The position numbers and the translations under genes are program-made. Of a stretch of DNA of 45,703 nt, positions 24,509-33,303 are shown in pieces. How positions within the stretch are numbered: the stretch's first letter is position 1; each line of letters begins with the position of its first letter. The DNA is taken from the NCBI GenBank assembly GCA_044226685.1, contig JBGAGP010000018.1:1-45703 (forward strand), given 5' to 3'. This DNA comes from Dongia_A sp044226685 (GTDB lineage: Bacteria; Pseudomonadota; Alphaproteobacteria; Dongiales; Dongiaceae). Below the pieces are notes generated by a model that was given only the letters and a program-made list of their open reading frames with translations, had not been told where the DNA came from and searched no databases.

Positions 24509-25534
24509 ATGGTGCGAAAACTCGGAATAACCCTTTTGGCCACGGCATCATTGCTGTGCCTGGCGGGCGTTGCGGAGGCGAAGACCAAGGTGGTCATCGG
24601 CCAGCTCGACTGGCCCGGCTCCACCGCCATCGAGCAGGTGCTGAGCGAGGTGATGACGCGGTATCTGGACGCCGACGTGCAGACCATCTCGGCGGCGCAG
24701 GAGGCGCTCTATGAGGCGCTGGACAAGGGCGACGGCTCGGTCGACATCGTCGCCGACATGTGGACCGACCACCTGCCCGAGCAGATGAAGAACTACGTCC
24801 TGCCCGGCGGCCACCAGAGCATCATCCTCAACGACACGCCCTATCTCGGCACCGAAGGCATCTTCGTGCCGGCCTATGTCAAGGACCTGGGCGTCACCAA
24901 GCTGGAAGACCTGGCCAAGCCGGAAGTCGCCAAGCTGTTCGACAGCGATGGCAACGGCAAGGGCGAGATGTGGGCCGGCGCCGTCGGCTGGGAATCCACC
25001 AACCACACCCAGGTCCGCGGCAAGACCTACGGCTTCGACAAGACGATGGAATACACCACCGTCGACCAGGCGGTGTTCCTGGCCCAGCTGAAGGACGCCT
25101 ACGAGAAGAAGCAGCCCATCGCCTTCTACTACTGGACGCCGGAATGGATCTTCGCCGCCTATGACCTGGTGGAACTCGAGCAGCCGCCCTTCGACGGCTA
25201 CACCATGGACAGCGCCAAGGGCACCGACCGCTACAACGCCAACGGCTGCTACACCTTCTACCAGCCGGCCGAGCGCAACGACTGGTACGAGGCGAGCTCG
25301 ATCAAGTGCGGCCAGCCGCCGACACGGGTCAACATCGCCCATTCCAAGGCGCTGGCCGACCGGGCGCCGAAGATCTCCAAGTTCCTGCGTCAGGTGAAAC
25401 TGGACGCCAACGTGGTCAATCAGTGGATCCTGGCCATGGAGGTGGACAAGAAGGACGTGGCCGACGTCGCCCGCGACTGGGTCGACGCCAACAAGGAGAT
25501 GATCGAGAAGGAATGGCTGGCGGGGACGCAGTGA
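24509..25534 (+). CDS. ProX/OpuAC-like substrate-binding protein
   Basis: 341 residues with a Sec signal peptide cleaved near VAEA-KTKV (about residue 24). KVVIGQLDWPGSTAIEQVL opens the mature protein. Aromatic residues likely to form the cation-binding cage of this family occur in DMWTDHLPEQ, GAVGWESTNH and FYYWTPEWIF. It would capture a quaternary-amine-like or other small solute in the periplasm for the ProV/ProW pair. The ATG at 24509 has an AGAGGA site. A GC-rich stem-loop follows the stop (25542-25575). Confidence 0.9.
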   Translation: MVRKLGITLLATASLLCLAGVAEAKTKVVIGQLDWPGSTAIEQVLSEVMTRYLDADVQTISAAQEALYEALDKGDGSVDIVADMWTDHLPEQMKNYVLPGGHQSIILNDTPYLGTEGIFVPAYVKDLGVTKLEDLAKPEVAKLFDSDGNGKGEMWAGAVGWESTNHTQVRGKTYGFDKTMEYTTVDQAVFLAQLKDAYEKKQPIAFYYWTPEWIFAAYDLVELEQPPFDGYTMDSAKGTDRYNANGCYTFYQPAERNDWYEASSIKCGQPPTRVNIAHSKALADRAPKISKFLRQVKLDANVVNQWILAMEVDKKDVADVARDWVDANKEMIEKEWLAGTQ

Positions 25535-25541
25535 CGCCGCG

Positions 25542-25575
25542 GCGACCGGGGCGGCCTTCGCGCCGCTCCGGTCGC
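25542..25575 (+). terminator. Stem-loop after the ProX-like gene
   Basis: GCGACCGGGGCGGC (25542-25555) pairs with GCCGCTCCGGTCGC (25562-25575) with a single G-T pair and a 6-base loop. No T-run follows. It is probably a 3' stabilising or attenuating hairpin between the binding protein and the downstream genes. Confidence 0.65.
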
Positions 25576-25601
25576 GCAGCCTCAGGCAGCAAGGTGAGCG
25601 C

Positions 25602-26186
25602 ATGATCCTGGCCGAATACATCCGGCGCGACCGCAGCGTGTCGTGGGAGCTGTTCCGCCACCACGGCCGCCAGGACTGGGTCTCCGACCGGGATGTCATG
25701 GTGGCCAATCTCGGCCGCACCATGAAGATCGGGCCGGAGCCGCACTATATGTGCTGGTGGAAGATCGCCTCCATCGCCCGCATGGACGAATGGGAGGACT
25801 ATTTCCGCACGCCCGAGGGCAAGCACTACGCCGCGACCTCGCCGGTGCCGCGCGCCCTCGATTTCTACCGGGCCGGCCTCTATGACGAGGTCTTCGGCGA
25901 TGGCCAGGTGCCGGATGGCCTGCACCTGGTCGAGTTCTTCGCCGCCGAGGATGGCGGCACGGAGGATCTACGCGGCTATTTCACCCGGCGCTTTCCGGCC
26001 GGTGGGCGCCTTGTCTACGTGCTGAAGCGCGTCGGCCTGATGGCGCCGGACCCCGGCGGCATCGCGCTCTGGACCTTCCCCAGCTACGTGGCGGCGGAGG
26101 GCTTTCTGCGGGCGCCCGCGCCGGACGGGCCGGTTCGCATCACCGCCGCCGGGCTCTACCGCAATTTTGGCGACGACATTCCCTGA
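25602..26186 (+). CDS. Conserved-looking protein of unknown function, possible tandem alpha/beta-barrel
   Basis: 194 residues, no signal peptide or membrane segment, rich in Trp, Tyr and Phe. The two halves end similarly (FYRAGLYDEVFGD near residue 96 and ITAAGLYRNFGDD at the C-terminus), and each half has a strand-like HLVEFF or YMCWWKIA segment, suggesting an internal duplication of a ferredoxin-like fold such as NIPSNAP/EthD proteins. I do not recognise the family with certainty. It lies between the ProVWX-like genes and the bicupin in the same orientation, 22 bases before the cupin start, so it probably belongs to the same catabolic operon. The ATG at 25602 has AAGGTGAGCGC upstream. Confidence 0.75.
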   Translation: MILAEYIRRDRSVSWELFRHHGRQDWVSDRDVMVANLGRTMKIGPEPHYMCWWKIASIARMDEWEDYFRTPEGKHYAATSPVPRALDFYRAGLYDEVFGDGQVPDGLHLVEFFAAEDGGTEDLRGYFTRRFPAGGRLVYVLKRVGLMAPDPGGIALWTFPSYVAAEGFLRAPAPDGPVRITAAGLYRNFGDDIP

Positions 26187-26208
26187 CGTTCGATATCCCA
26201 GAGGACCC

Positions 26209-27069
26209 ATGACCAAATACGCTCCATCGCCACGGCCGAATTTCGATGTGCCGACGCATATCCGCTACGATTTCGTGACCCGGCATCTGTGGGGCGATGA
26301 GATCGCCGGCCAGGTCGATGACTGGATCTATGTTTCCAGCGGCCAGATCCATCAGCTGGTCTTCGGCCTGGGTCCGGGCGGTGCCTTCCGCCATTCGGAG
26401 GAATTCCGCACCATCTTCGCCGCCGACGAAGTTCTCTACGTGCTCGAAGGCACCTTCGGCTGCGCCAACCCGGAGACCGGCGAGGTGCATGTGGTGAAGG
26501 AAGGCGAGGCGGTGTTCTTCCGCCGCGACAACTGGCACCACGGCTTCAACCTCGGCACCGGGCCTGTCCGGGTGTTGGAATTCTATGCCCCGCCGCCGGC
26601 CAAGGGCACTTCCGGCGCCTACGCGCGGACCAAGCCCTATCTCAGCGAATCCCGCTACGGCCAGGACCAGTGGCTGGGCCACCTGCCGATGCGCGCCGGG
26701 GAAGCGCGTGCCCAGCACCGCATGCGCGTGCTGCGCGATGCCGATCTGGTCTGGCGCCTGGAAGGCAGCCGGCAAAGCGCGCTGGTCGGCCTCTACGCGG
26801 CGACCGATCAGTTGACCGTCGGCAGGATGACGCTGCTGCCCGGGCAAAAGTCGGACATCGAGATCCATGGCGGCGACGAGGGGCTCTATCTGCTGAAAGG
26901 CACGCTCAACGTCTTCGCGCCGGAGGCGGAGGGGCAGCGCTGGTTCGAGCTGCATCCCAAGGACGGCTTCTTCGTGCCGCAGGGCGTCAAGCACCAGTAC
27001 CACAACGTCTCGGGCGAGGTGGTCGAGTTCCTGTTCGGCATCGCGCCGAGTTACAAGCCGGCTGGCTAG
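26209..27069 (+). CDS. Bicupin protein
   Basis: 286 residues with two cupin barrels. The first (about 40-130) has the FRHSEEFRTIFAADEVLYVL stretch and DNWHHGFNLGTGPVRVLEF with candidate metal His residues. The second (about 200-280) has GQKSDIEIHGGDEGLYLLKG and PQGVKHQYHNVSGE. Start ATG at 26209 behind GAGGA; an in-frame ATG at 26167 overlaps the upstream gene and lacks such a site. Bicupins act as dioxygenases, isomerases or sugar-binding enzymes. Between an unknown protein and a ROK kinase in a sugar operon, an isomerase-like role is plausible but unproven. Confidence 0.82.
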   Translation: MTKYAPSPRPNFDVPTHIRYDFVTRHLWGDEIAGQVDDWIYVSSGQIHQLVFGLGPGGAFRHSEEFRTIFAADEVLYVLEGTFGCANPETGEVHVVKEGEAVFFRRDNWHHGFNLGTGPVRVLEFYAPPPAKGTSGAYARTKPYLSESRYGQDQWLGHLPMRAGEARAQHRMRVLRDADLVWRLEGSRQSALVGLYAATDQLTVGRMTLLPGQKSDIEIHGGDEGLYLLKGTLNVFAPEAEGQRWFELHPKDGFFVPQGVKHQYHNVSGEVVEFLFGIAPSYKPAG

Positions 27070-27075
27070 GGCCGC

Positions 27076-27999
27076 ATGGCGGGCGCGACACAGGCGGAAG
27101 AGGTCTTCGTCGGCATCGATGTCGGCGGCACCAAGACCGCGCTCGGTCTCGTCGCCTTTCCGCATGGCGCGATCCTGCGCCGCGTGGAGTTGCCGACGCC
27201 GCAAGGCGCGGCTTCAGGCAGGGACTTTCTCGATGAAGTGGCGCAGACGGCGCGCGGGCTGATCGCCGAGGCGCCGGGCTGCCGCGGCCTCGGCCTCGGC
27301 CTCTGCGAATTGGTCGATCGCGCCGGACGGGTCGACAGCGCTCACCGCGTGCAGTGGCGCGGCTTGCCGGTGCGCGAAGCCCTGTCCGCGATCGCGCCCA
27401 CCGTGGTCGAGGCGGATGTGCGCGCGGCCGCCCTGGCCGAGATCCATTGGGGCGCCGGCCGACCCTATCGCGACCTGCTCTATCTCAACATCGGGACCGG
27501 GATCAGCACCTGCTGGGTGCAGGACCGCCTGCCACATGCCGGCGCCAACGGCCATGCGCTGGCGATTGCCAGCAGCCCGATCGTGCAGACCTGTCCCGCC
27601 TGCCTGACGCAGAGCGCCTACGTGCTCGAGGACGTTGCCGGCGGCGCGGCCCTGGCGGCGATCTATGCCCGCGCGCTGGATAGGCCGGTTGCTTCCGCCG
27701 GCGAGGTGATCGCCGCGGCGGCAGCCGGCGAGCCGGTGGCGGCCCGCGTCATCGCCGAGGCGGCCCAGGCGCTCGGCGTCACCCTCGGCATCGCGCTCAA
27801 CATGCTGGATCCCGAGGCCTTGATCATCGGCGGCGGGCTCGGCAGCCGCGACGGCCCCTATTGGGACGCCATCGAGACGGCGATCCGCCGCCAGGTGTGG
27901 AGCGAAAGCGCGCGGCGCCTGCCGATCCTGCGCGCCGAGCGCGGCGCCGACGCTGGGTTGATCGGCGCCGCCGCCGCCGCCTGGCTGGGCCGCGCCTAG
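27076..27999 (+). CDS. ROK-family sugar kinase-like protein with degenerate zinc motif
   Basis: 307 residues. GIDVGGTKT at 13-21 is the phosphate-binding loop, VEADVRAAALAE carries the catalytic Asp (usual END is EAD here), and LLYLNIGTGIST and NGHALA follow. The ROK zinc signature CxCGxxGCxE is reduced to Cys173-x2-Cys176 (TCPACLTQSAYVLED), so zinc binding is doubtful. No N-terminal helix-turn-helix, so it is an enzyme rather than a repressor. It is the last gene of the rightward operon, and its TAG stop lies in a CTAG shared with the convergent gene. Confidence 0.82.
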   Translation: MAGATQAEEVFVGIDVGGTKTALGLVAFPHGAILRRVELPTPQGAASGRDFLDEVAQTARGLIAEAPGCRGLGLGLCELVDRAGRVDSAHRVQWRGLPVREALSAIAPTVVEADVRAAALAEIHWGAGRPYRDLLYLNIGTGISTCWVQDRLPHAGANGHALAIASSPIVQTCPACLTQSAYVLEDVAGGAALAAIYARALDRPVASAGEVIAAAAAGEPVAARVIAEAAQALGVTLGIALNMLDPEALIIGGGLGSRDGPYWDAIETAIRRQVWSESARRLPILRAERGADAGLIGAAAAAWLGRA

Positions 28000-28457
28000 A
28001 GCGGCAGCGTTTCCAGATCCAGCGGTCGCAAATCCGGCTCGACCCAGACGCGCCGCGCCTCAACCGACATCAGGCGGTCCTTGGACCAATAGCGCAGAGG
28101 AAAGCCCCGCGCGGCAAAGGAACTCGCCAGGAATCCGGCAACGGTCTCGCCGAGCGGCCGGGCAGCCGGCTGGCGCGCCAGATAGGCCGCGATGGCCTGG
28201 ATGTAGAAGCGCGTGATGGTCTCGTGATAGCCGTCCTGGTCGTTGTTCGGCGTGCCGGTGGCCTCGTTGTAGCGCCAGATGATGCCTGGAAGCGACTTCG
28301 CCACGTCGATATCGGGACGACACAGCATCAGGTAGAGGCAGGCGATGCAATGTGCCGCATGGGTCCATTGCTTCTGGGGCAAGGTCCGGTCGAGCAGGCT
28401 CTCGCCGATATGCCTGATCTCGGCTGCGCTCGGGGCGTGGGGCGGCAGGGGGCTCAT
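27996..28457 (-). CDS. Small conserved-looking protein of unknown function
   Basis: 153 residues, alpha-helical in appearance, with QWTHAAHCIACLYLMLCRPDI and IIWRYNEATGTPNNDQDGYH, then HETITRFYIQAIAAYLA. The clustered His, Cys and Trp suggest a cofactor or metal site but I cannot name one. No signal peptide. It is convergent with the ROK kinase gene (4-base overlap) and divergent from the glutamine-synthetase-like gene. No strong ribosome site precedes the ATG at 28457. Confidence 0.75.
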   Translation of the reverse strand: MSPLPPHAPSAAEIRHIGESLLDRTLPQKQWTHAAHCIACLYLMLCRPDIDVAKSLPGIIWRYNEATGTPNNDQDGYHETITRFYIQAIAAYLARQPAARPLGETVAGFLASSFAARGFPLRYWSKDRLMSVEARRVWVEPDLRPLDLETLPL

Positions 28458-28575
28458 GCGGGGCTTTCGGCTGGCATTGCCTGGCAGGGATGGTTCCGGA
28501 GGCTAGTCTGTCGCGCGCGGCAATGCCAAGATGTCCTTCGAGGGTGCGACAATCTCCGCCATCTGGGGACCTTGA

Positions 28576-29919
28576 ATGAGCGAATGGAGCGGCGTGGCGG
28601 CGGAGATCGCCCGGGAGCTGGACCGGCTCGAGGCCGATGTCGTGCATGTCGGGCTGTTCGATCTCGCCGCCATGTTCCGCGAGCGGCGGTTGCGGCGCCA
28701 GGAATTGCTGAGCACTGCCGGCACCGCCGTCTTCGCCAATGTGCTGCCGAAATGGGATTCCGGCGACCAGATCCTGGCGCCGGGACCCTATGGCAGCGAG
28801 AGCATCGCCTATGATCCGGCCTCGATCCGGCCCTATCCGTTCGAGCCGCGCGCGGCGGCGCTGGTCGCCGACTATACCGGGCCGCAGGCGGAGCTCATGC
28901 CGCGCCGCGTCCTCGCCAACCAGGTTGCCCGCGCGATGGCCGCGGGATACGAAACCCTGGCCGCCTTCGAATTCGAGTTCATCGTGCTGGCGGAGACCGC
29001 GGAGAGCCTGCGCGGCAAGGCCTTCGCCAACCTCACCCCCTTTGCGCCCGACAATCGCTGCTGGTCCGGGCAGACCGCCGCAACCCATGCCGCGTTCGTC
29101 GCCGATCTCGAGGCGCTGCTGCGTGCCGCCGACATCGATCTCTACGCCTTGGGTGTCGAGCTTGGTCCCGGCTGTTTCGAGGCGACGCTGCGACACAAGG
29201 CGGCCATGCGCGCCGCCGACGACGCGGCCTTCTTCCGCATGTTCACCAAGGCGTTCTGTCGCCGCCGCGATCTGACGGCGTCCTTCATGCCGCTGCTCGG
29301 CGCCGGCTATCCGGGGATCGGCGGCCATGTGTCGCTGTCGCTGCGTGACAGGCGCGGCCGCAACGCGTTTGCCGACCGCGCCGACCCGCACGGCCTGAGC
29401 GCGGCGGCGAAGTCCTTCCTCGCCGGCATCATCGAGCTGGTGCCCGAGGCGTTCCCGATGTGCGGGCACACGGTCAACGCCTATCGCCGCCTGGCGCCGG
29501 GCAGCTGGGCGCCGAAGACTGTGAGCTGGGCGCCGTATAACTACGCCGCCGCCGTGCGCGTCGCGGCGGAGACGGAGGAGATGACGCGGCTCGAATTGCG
29601 CCTGCCGGGCAGCGACGTGAACGTGCATCTGGCGCTGGCCCTCATGTTGGGTGCCGGGCTCGACGGCATCGCGCGCGGCCTCACCCTCAGTGATGCGCCG
29701 ATCGCCGGCGGCGGGCCGAACGAAATTCCGGCCAATGCGCCGCGCCTGCCGGCGGATCTGCTGGAGGCGACCCGGCGCATGCGGGCGAGCGACGCGGCCA
29801 AGCGGATTTTCGGGGCCGCCTTCGTCACGCATTTCGCCATGCTCTGCGAAGCGGAAGATGCCGCTTTGCGCCGCGCCGTCAGTGCCGCCGAGGTGCAGCG
29901 CTACCTGGAGCTCGGCTAG
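28576..29919 (+). CDS. Glutamine synthetase family ligase (gamma-glutamyl-amine type candidate)
   Basis: 447 residues. Metal and substrate motifs typical of the GS catalytic domain are visible: AFEFEFIVL (Glu pair), VELGPGCFEATL, GIGGHVSLSL (His metal ligand), NAYRRLAPGSWAPKTVSWAPYN, and RLELRLPGSDVNVHLALALM (Arg and Glu ligands). There is no adenylylation Tyr block typical of GlnA, and the neighbourhood lacks nitrogen-regulation genes. It probably joins glutamate to an amine other than ammonia, as PuuA or GlnT-type enzymes do. It is followed two bases later by a GMC dehydrogenase gene. Confidence 0.88.
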   Translation: MSEWSGVAAEIARELDRLEADVVHVGLFDLAAMFRERRLRRQELLSTAGTAVFANVLPKWDSGDQILAPGPYGSESIAYDPASIRPYPFEPRAAALVADYTGPQAELMPRRVLANQVARAMAAGYETLAAFEFEFIVLAETAESLRGKAFANLTPFAPDNRCWSGQTAATHAAFVADLEALLRAADIDLYALGVELGPGCFEATLRHKAAMRAADDAAFFRMFTKAFCRRRDLTASFMPLLGAGYPGIGGHVSLSLRDRRGRNAFADRADPHGLSAAAKSFLAGIIELVPEAFPMCGHTVNAYRRLAPGSWAPKTVSWAPYNYAAAVRVAAETEEMTRLELRLPGSDVNVHLALALMLGAGLDGIARGLTLSDAPIAGGGPNEIPANAPRLPADLLEATRRMRASDAAKRIFGAAFVTHFAMLCEAEDAALRRAVSAAEVQRYLELG

Positions 29920-29921
29920 GC

Positions 29922-31502
29922 ATGGCGACGCGGCTCGAACCGCTGGATGTGGTCGTGGTGGGCGCCGGGATCGGCGGCTCGGCCTTCGCGGCGCGCCTGG
30001 CGGAGCAGGCGCCGAAGCTGCGCATCGCCTGCCTGGATCGCGGCGGCTGGTTCGATCGCCGCGATCTGCCGGCCCATCGCCGCGACTGGCAAAGCCTGGC
30101 CATGACGTCCTGGGCCACGTCGCCCAATCTGCGCCTCGGATCGGGGGCCTCCGCCTGTTCCGCCGATTACCCGATCGACGACACGCACTCCGCCTTCAAG
30201 CCGCTGATGTGGAACGGCATGGGCGGGTCCAGCATCAACTGGGCGGCGCATTTCCCGCGCCTGCATCCCTCCGATTTCACGGTGCGCAGCCAGGACGGCA
30301 TCGGCGATGACTGGCCGTTCTCCTATTTCGACCTCGAACCCTATTACGATCTGAACGACGAGGCTTTCGGCGTCGCCGGATTGGCAGGCGATCCCGCCTA
30401 TCCGGCCAAGAGATCGCGCCGGCTGACGCCGATGCCGCTTGGCCGGCTGGGACAGGTGGCGGCGGCGGGATTCGATCGCCTCGGCTGGCATTGGTGGCCG
30501 GTGGATGCCGCCATCAACACCGTGGCGGCGGATGGGCGCGCCGCCTGCAATCATTGTGGCCCCTGCCAGCAGGGCTGCGCCAACGGCGCCAAGTCCTCCA
30601 CCGACCTGACCTATCTGCCGCGTGCCGCGCGCAATGGCGTGGACCTGCGCCCGCATTGCGTGGTGCACGAGATCGTCGTCGAGGCCGGGCGCGCGACCGG
30701 CATCCGCTACGTCGATGGCGCGGGCCGTGAAGTGTGGCAGCCCGCATCCACCGTCGTCGTCGCCGGCAACGGCATCGGCACCGCGCGGCTGCTGCTGGCT
30801 TCCGGCCTCGACAGCCCGGCGCTCGGCCGCAACCTGATGTTCCATCCCGCCGCCTATGTGCGCGGGATGTTCCGGGACGAGCTCGACGGTCCACTGGGCC
30901 CCATCGGCTGCGCGCTCTACAGTCATCAGTTCTACGAGACCGACCCCGGCCGCGGGTTCAAGCGCGGCGTGCATCTGCAGGTGACGCGGGAGAACCCGCT
31001 GCTGACCCAGGCCGCGCGACTGGAGCGGCCCTGGGGCGCGGAGGCACATCGCCTGCTGCGCGAGGAGTTCCGCCATTCCATGGCCGTGCTGGTCCTGGCC
31101 GAGGACCTGCCCGAGGCGCATAACCGCGTCGCGCTCAGCGACCACGTGGAACGCGATGGCATGCCAGGCGTGCGGGTGGAATACCGGATGTCGGAGCATT
31201 CACGGCGTTCGCTGGATTTCGGCCTCGACCGGGCGGAGGAGATGCTGCGCGCCGCCGGCGCCTATCGAACCGTGCGCGTGCCGCTGGCGCCGCTGGCCGG
31301 CTGGCATCTGCTGGGCACCGCGCGCATGGGCCGCGATCCCGCGACGTCGGTCACCGACGGGCGAGGGCGCTGCCACGCCGCACCGAACATCATCGTCGCC
31401 GATGGCAGCCTGTTCCCGACCGTCGGCGCGGTCAATCCCGGCTCCACCATCGGCGCCCTGGCGCTGAAACTGGCCGACGATCTGGCGCGGGAGGCGGCAT
31501 GA
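29922..31502 (+). CDS. GMC-family flavoprotein dehydrogenase, large subunit
   Basis: 526 residues. The FAD motif VVGAGIGGS is at 12-20, WNGMGGSSINWAAHF is the second flavin segment, and ADGSLFPTVGAVNPGSTIGALALKLADD is the C-terminal GMC signature, with catalytic His in WHLLGTARMG. The cluster CNHCGPCQQGC (Cys209, 212, 215, 219) resembles the Cys-rich patch that binds an iron-sulfur cluster in FAD-dependent glucose/gluconate/fructose dehydrogenases. No signal peptide is seen; related enzymes can be exported with their Tat-signal small subunit, but the small subunit here also lacks one. It probably oxidises a sugar, sugar acid or polyol to a keto product. Confidence 0.92.
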   Translation: MATRLEPLDVVVVGAGIGGSAFAARLAEQAPKLRIACLDRGGWFDRRDLPAHRRDWQSLAMTSWATSPNLRLGSGASACSADYPIDDTHSAFKPLMWNGMGGSSINWAAHFPRLHPSDFTVRSQDGIGDDWPFSYFDLEPYYDLNDEAFGVAGLAGDPAYPAKRSRRLTPMPLGRLGQVAAAGFDRLGWHWWPVDAAINTVAADGRAACNHCGPCQQGCANGAKSSTDLTYLPRAARNGVDLRPHCVVHEIVVEAGRATGIRYVDGAGREVWQPASTVVVAGNGIGTARLLLASGLDSPALGRNLMFHPAAYVRGMFRDELDGPLGPIGCALYSHQFYETDPGRGFKRGVHLQVTRENPLLTQAARLERPWGAEAHRLLREEFRHSMAVLVLAEDLPEAHNRVALSDHVERDGMPGVRVEYRMSEHSRRSLDFGLDRAEEMLRAAGAYRTVRVPLAPLAGWHLLGTARMGRDPATSVTDGRGRCHAAPNIIVADGSLFPTVGAVNPGSTIGALALKLADDLAREAA

Positions 31503-31909
31503 GCGACGCGCTGTTGATCGCGGTTCTCGACACCCTGCTGCCGGGCGATGACGGCGCGGCCGGCCGGGTGGCTTTGCCGCCCGCGTCGCGGATCGTCTCT
31601 GACCTGGCGCCGCTGCAATCGCTGGCGCAACCGGTCCTGGACCTGCTCGCACCGGCCGGGTTCTTGTCGGCGGGCGCGGCGACGCGCGCGGACATGCTGC
31701 GCGCGCTGGAGCGATCGGCGCCGGAGCGGTTCCGGTCTTTGCTCGATCGCGTGCTGGCCGCGTATTACCAGGACCCGGCGGTGCTGGCTGCCTTCGGCTG
31801 GCGCGACGAGCCGCCGATGCCACGCGGCCACACGCTGCCGGGAGAGGATGCGGCGACGCTGCGCCTGCTGGACCAGGTGCGCGCGCGAGGCCCGATCTGG
31901 CGCCGGTAA
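31499..31909 (+). CDS. Small subunit of GMC dehydrogenase (gluconate 2-dehydrogenase subunit 3-like)
   Basis: 136 residues, start overlapping the large-subunit stop by ATGA. LIAVLDTLLPGDDGAA near the N-terminus and FRSLLDRVLAAYYQDPAVLAAFGW are typical of this short helical subunit. The Tat signal that normally leads this subunit, and drags the flavoprotein to the periplasm, is absent, so the complex is probably cytoplasmic. There is no cytochrome subunit next to it. Confidence 0.78.
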   Translation: MSDALLIAVLDTLLPGDDGAAGRVALPPASRIVSDLAPLQSLAQPVLDLLAPAGFLSAGAATRADMLRALERSAPERFRSLLDRVLAAYYQDPAVLAAFGWRDEPPMPRGHTLPGEDAATLRLLDQVRARGPIWRR

Positions 31910-31916
31910 GGCGCGG

Positions 31917-33140
31917 TCACTCCAGCTCAGTGAAGCGGTCGATCCGGCGCACTTTCGGGAACATGACGGCCCAGCTCGCGGTGACCACGAGGGTCAGGCT
32001 GCCGCCCAGCAGCACCGCGGCGATGGGGCCGAGCAGCGCGCCGGCGCTGCCCGCCACGAACATGCCGAGTTCGTTCGACGCGCCGATGAAGACCGATTCC
32101 ACCGCGGTGACCCGGCCGCGCAATTCGTCCGGCGTCGCCAGCGGCACCAGCGTGCCGCGGATGAAGACGCTGACCATGTCGGCGCCGCCCAGCACCAGCA
32201 GTACGAAGAACGAGAGCCAGTAGTTGCGCGACAGGCCGAAGGCAATCGCCGCCAGACCGAAGACGCCGACGGCGATGAACAACCGTCGCCCGACATGGCG
32301 CTGCAGCGGGAACTGGGTCAGGAACAGCGCCATCACCGTGGCGCCCAGGCCCTGGGCGCTGCGCAGCAACCCGCCGGCATCCGATCCGACATGCAGGATA
32401 TCCTGGGCGAAGACCGGGATCAGCGCCGTGGCGCCCGAGAACAGCACGGCGAAAAGGTCGAGCGACACGGTGCCGAGCAGGATCCGGTTGCGGAAGATGA
32501 GCTTGAGCCCGGCGAGGACGGCGGAAAGGTCGCTCTCCTGCGTCTTCGACGGGGTGACCGCGCGGCCCCGCATCAGGAAGGCGAGGAACGCGCCGCCGGC
32601 GAAGCCCAGGGTGGCGCCGCCATAGGCGACCGAGGGGCCGAAGGCGTAGAGCAAGCCGCCGAGGCCAGGGCCGGCGATGGTGGCGACCTGCCAGGAGGTG
32701 GACGACCACGCGACCGCGCCGGCGAAATCCTCGCGCGGCATCAAGTTCGGCATCAGCGCGCGCGCCGCCGGCGTGGCGATGGCTCGCGCGACACCGAATG
32801 CGAAAGCCAGGGCGAGGATCGCCCCCTCAACGATGTGCCCGGTCAGCGCCAGGCTGAGCAGCACACAGGCCGCGACGAGTTCCGCCCCGACGCCGATCAG
32901 GATCAGCCGGCGGCGGTCGATGCGATCGGCGAGGTGCCCGGCGGGCAATGCCAGCAGGGCCGCCGGCAGGAACTCCATCAGGCCGACCAGGCCAAGCTGC
33001 AGCGGGTCGTGGGTGATCTCGTAGATCTGCCAGGCGAGCGCCGTCGCCTGCACCTGCAGGGCGATGGTCCACAGGAAGTTCGCCCCGGCGTAAAGCGTGA
33101 AATCGCGGTGACGGAAGGCGGTGAAACTCGGCCCTTTCAT
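31917..33140 (-). CDS. MFS transporter (EntS-like, exporter group)
   Basis: 407 residues with 10-12 hydrophobic segments. The MFS motif GHLADRIDRRRLILIG lies between TM2 and TM3. The sequence FRHRDFTLYAGANFLWTIALQVQ opens it like EntS/DUF894-type exporters. GGADMVSVFIRGTLVPLATP and RGRVTAVESVFIGASNELG late in the protein match that group. Substrate unknown. Start ATG at 33140 has no strong ribosome site. It converges with the GMC small-subunit gene (7-base gap). Confidence 0.9.
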   Translation of the reverse strand: MKGPSFTAFRHRDFTLYAGANFLWTIALQVQATALAWQIYEITHDPLQLGLVGLMEFLPAALLALPAGHLADRIDRRRLILIGVGAELVAACVLLSLALTGHIVEGAILALAFAFGVARAIATPAARALMPNLMPREDFAGAVAWSSTSWQVATIAGPGLGGLLYAFGPSVAYGGATLGFAGGAFLAFLMRGRAVTPSKTQESDLSAVLAGLKLIFRNRILLGTVSLDLFAVLFSGATALIPVFAQDILHVGSDAGGLLRSAQGLGATVMALFLTQFPLQRHVGRRLFIAVGVFGLAAIAFGLSRNYWLSFFVLLVLGGADMVSVFIRGTLVPLATPDELRGRVTAVESVFIGASNELGMFVAGSAGALLGPIAAVLLGGSLTLVVTASWAVMFPKVRRIDRFTELE

Positions 33141-33303
33141 GCGGGACAGCCTTCAGGGCCGGTGAGATTTCGGTCGCAGATGTACATCGGTCAAGCGCAG
33201 TCAGGGCGGACCCAAACCGCTGAAATCGACATTGGGTCAATGGATGAGAGCCCGACCGTGGCACGGGCCCGGGAGCTTTGCAAGCGCGCCGGGCGCATGG
33301 CGC

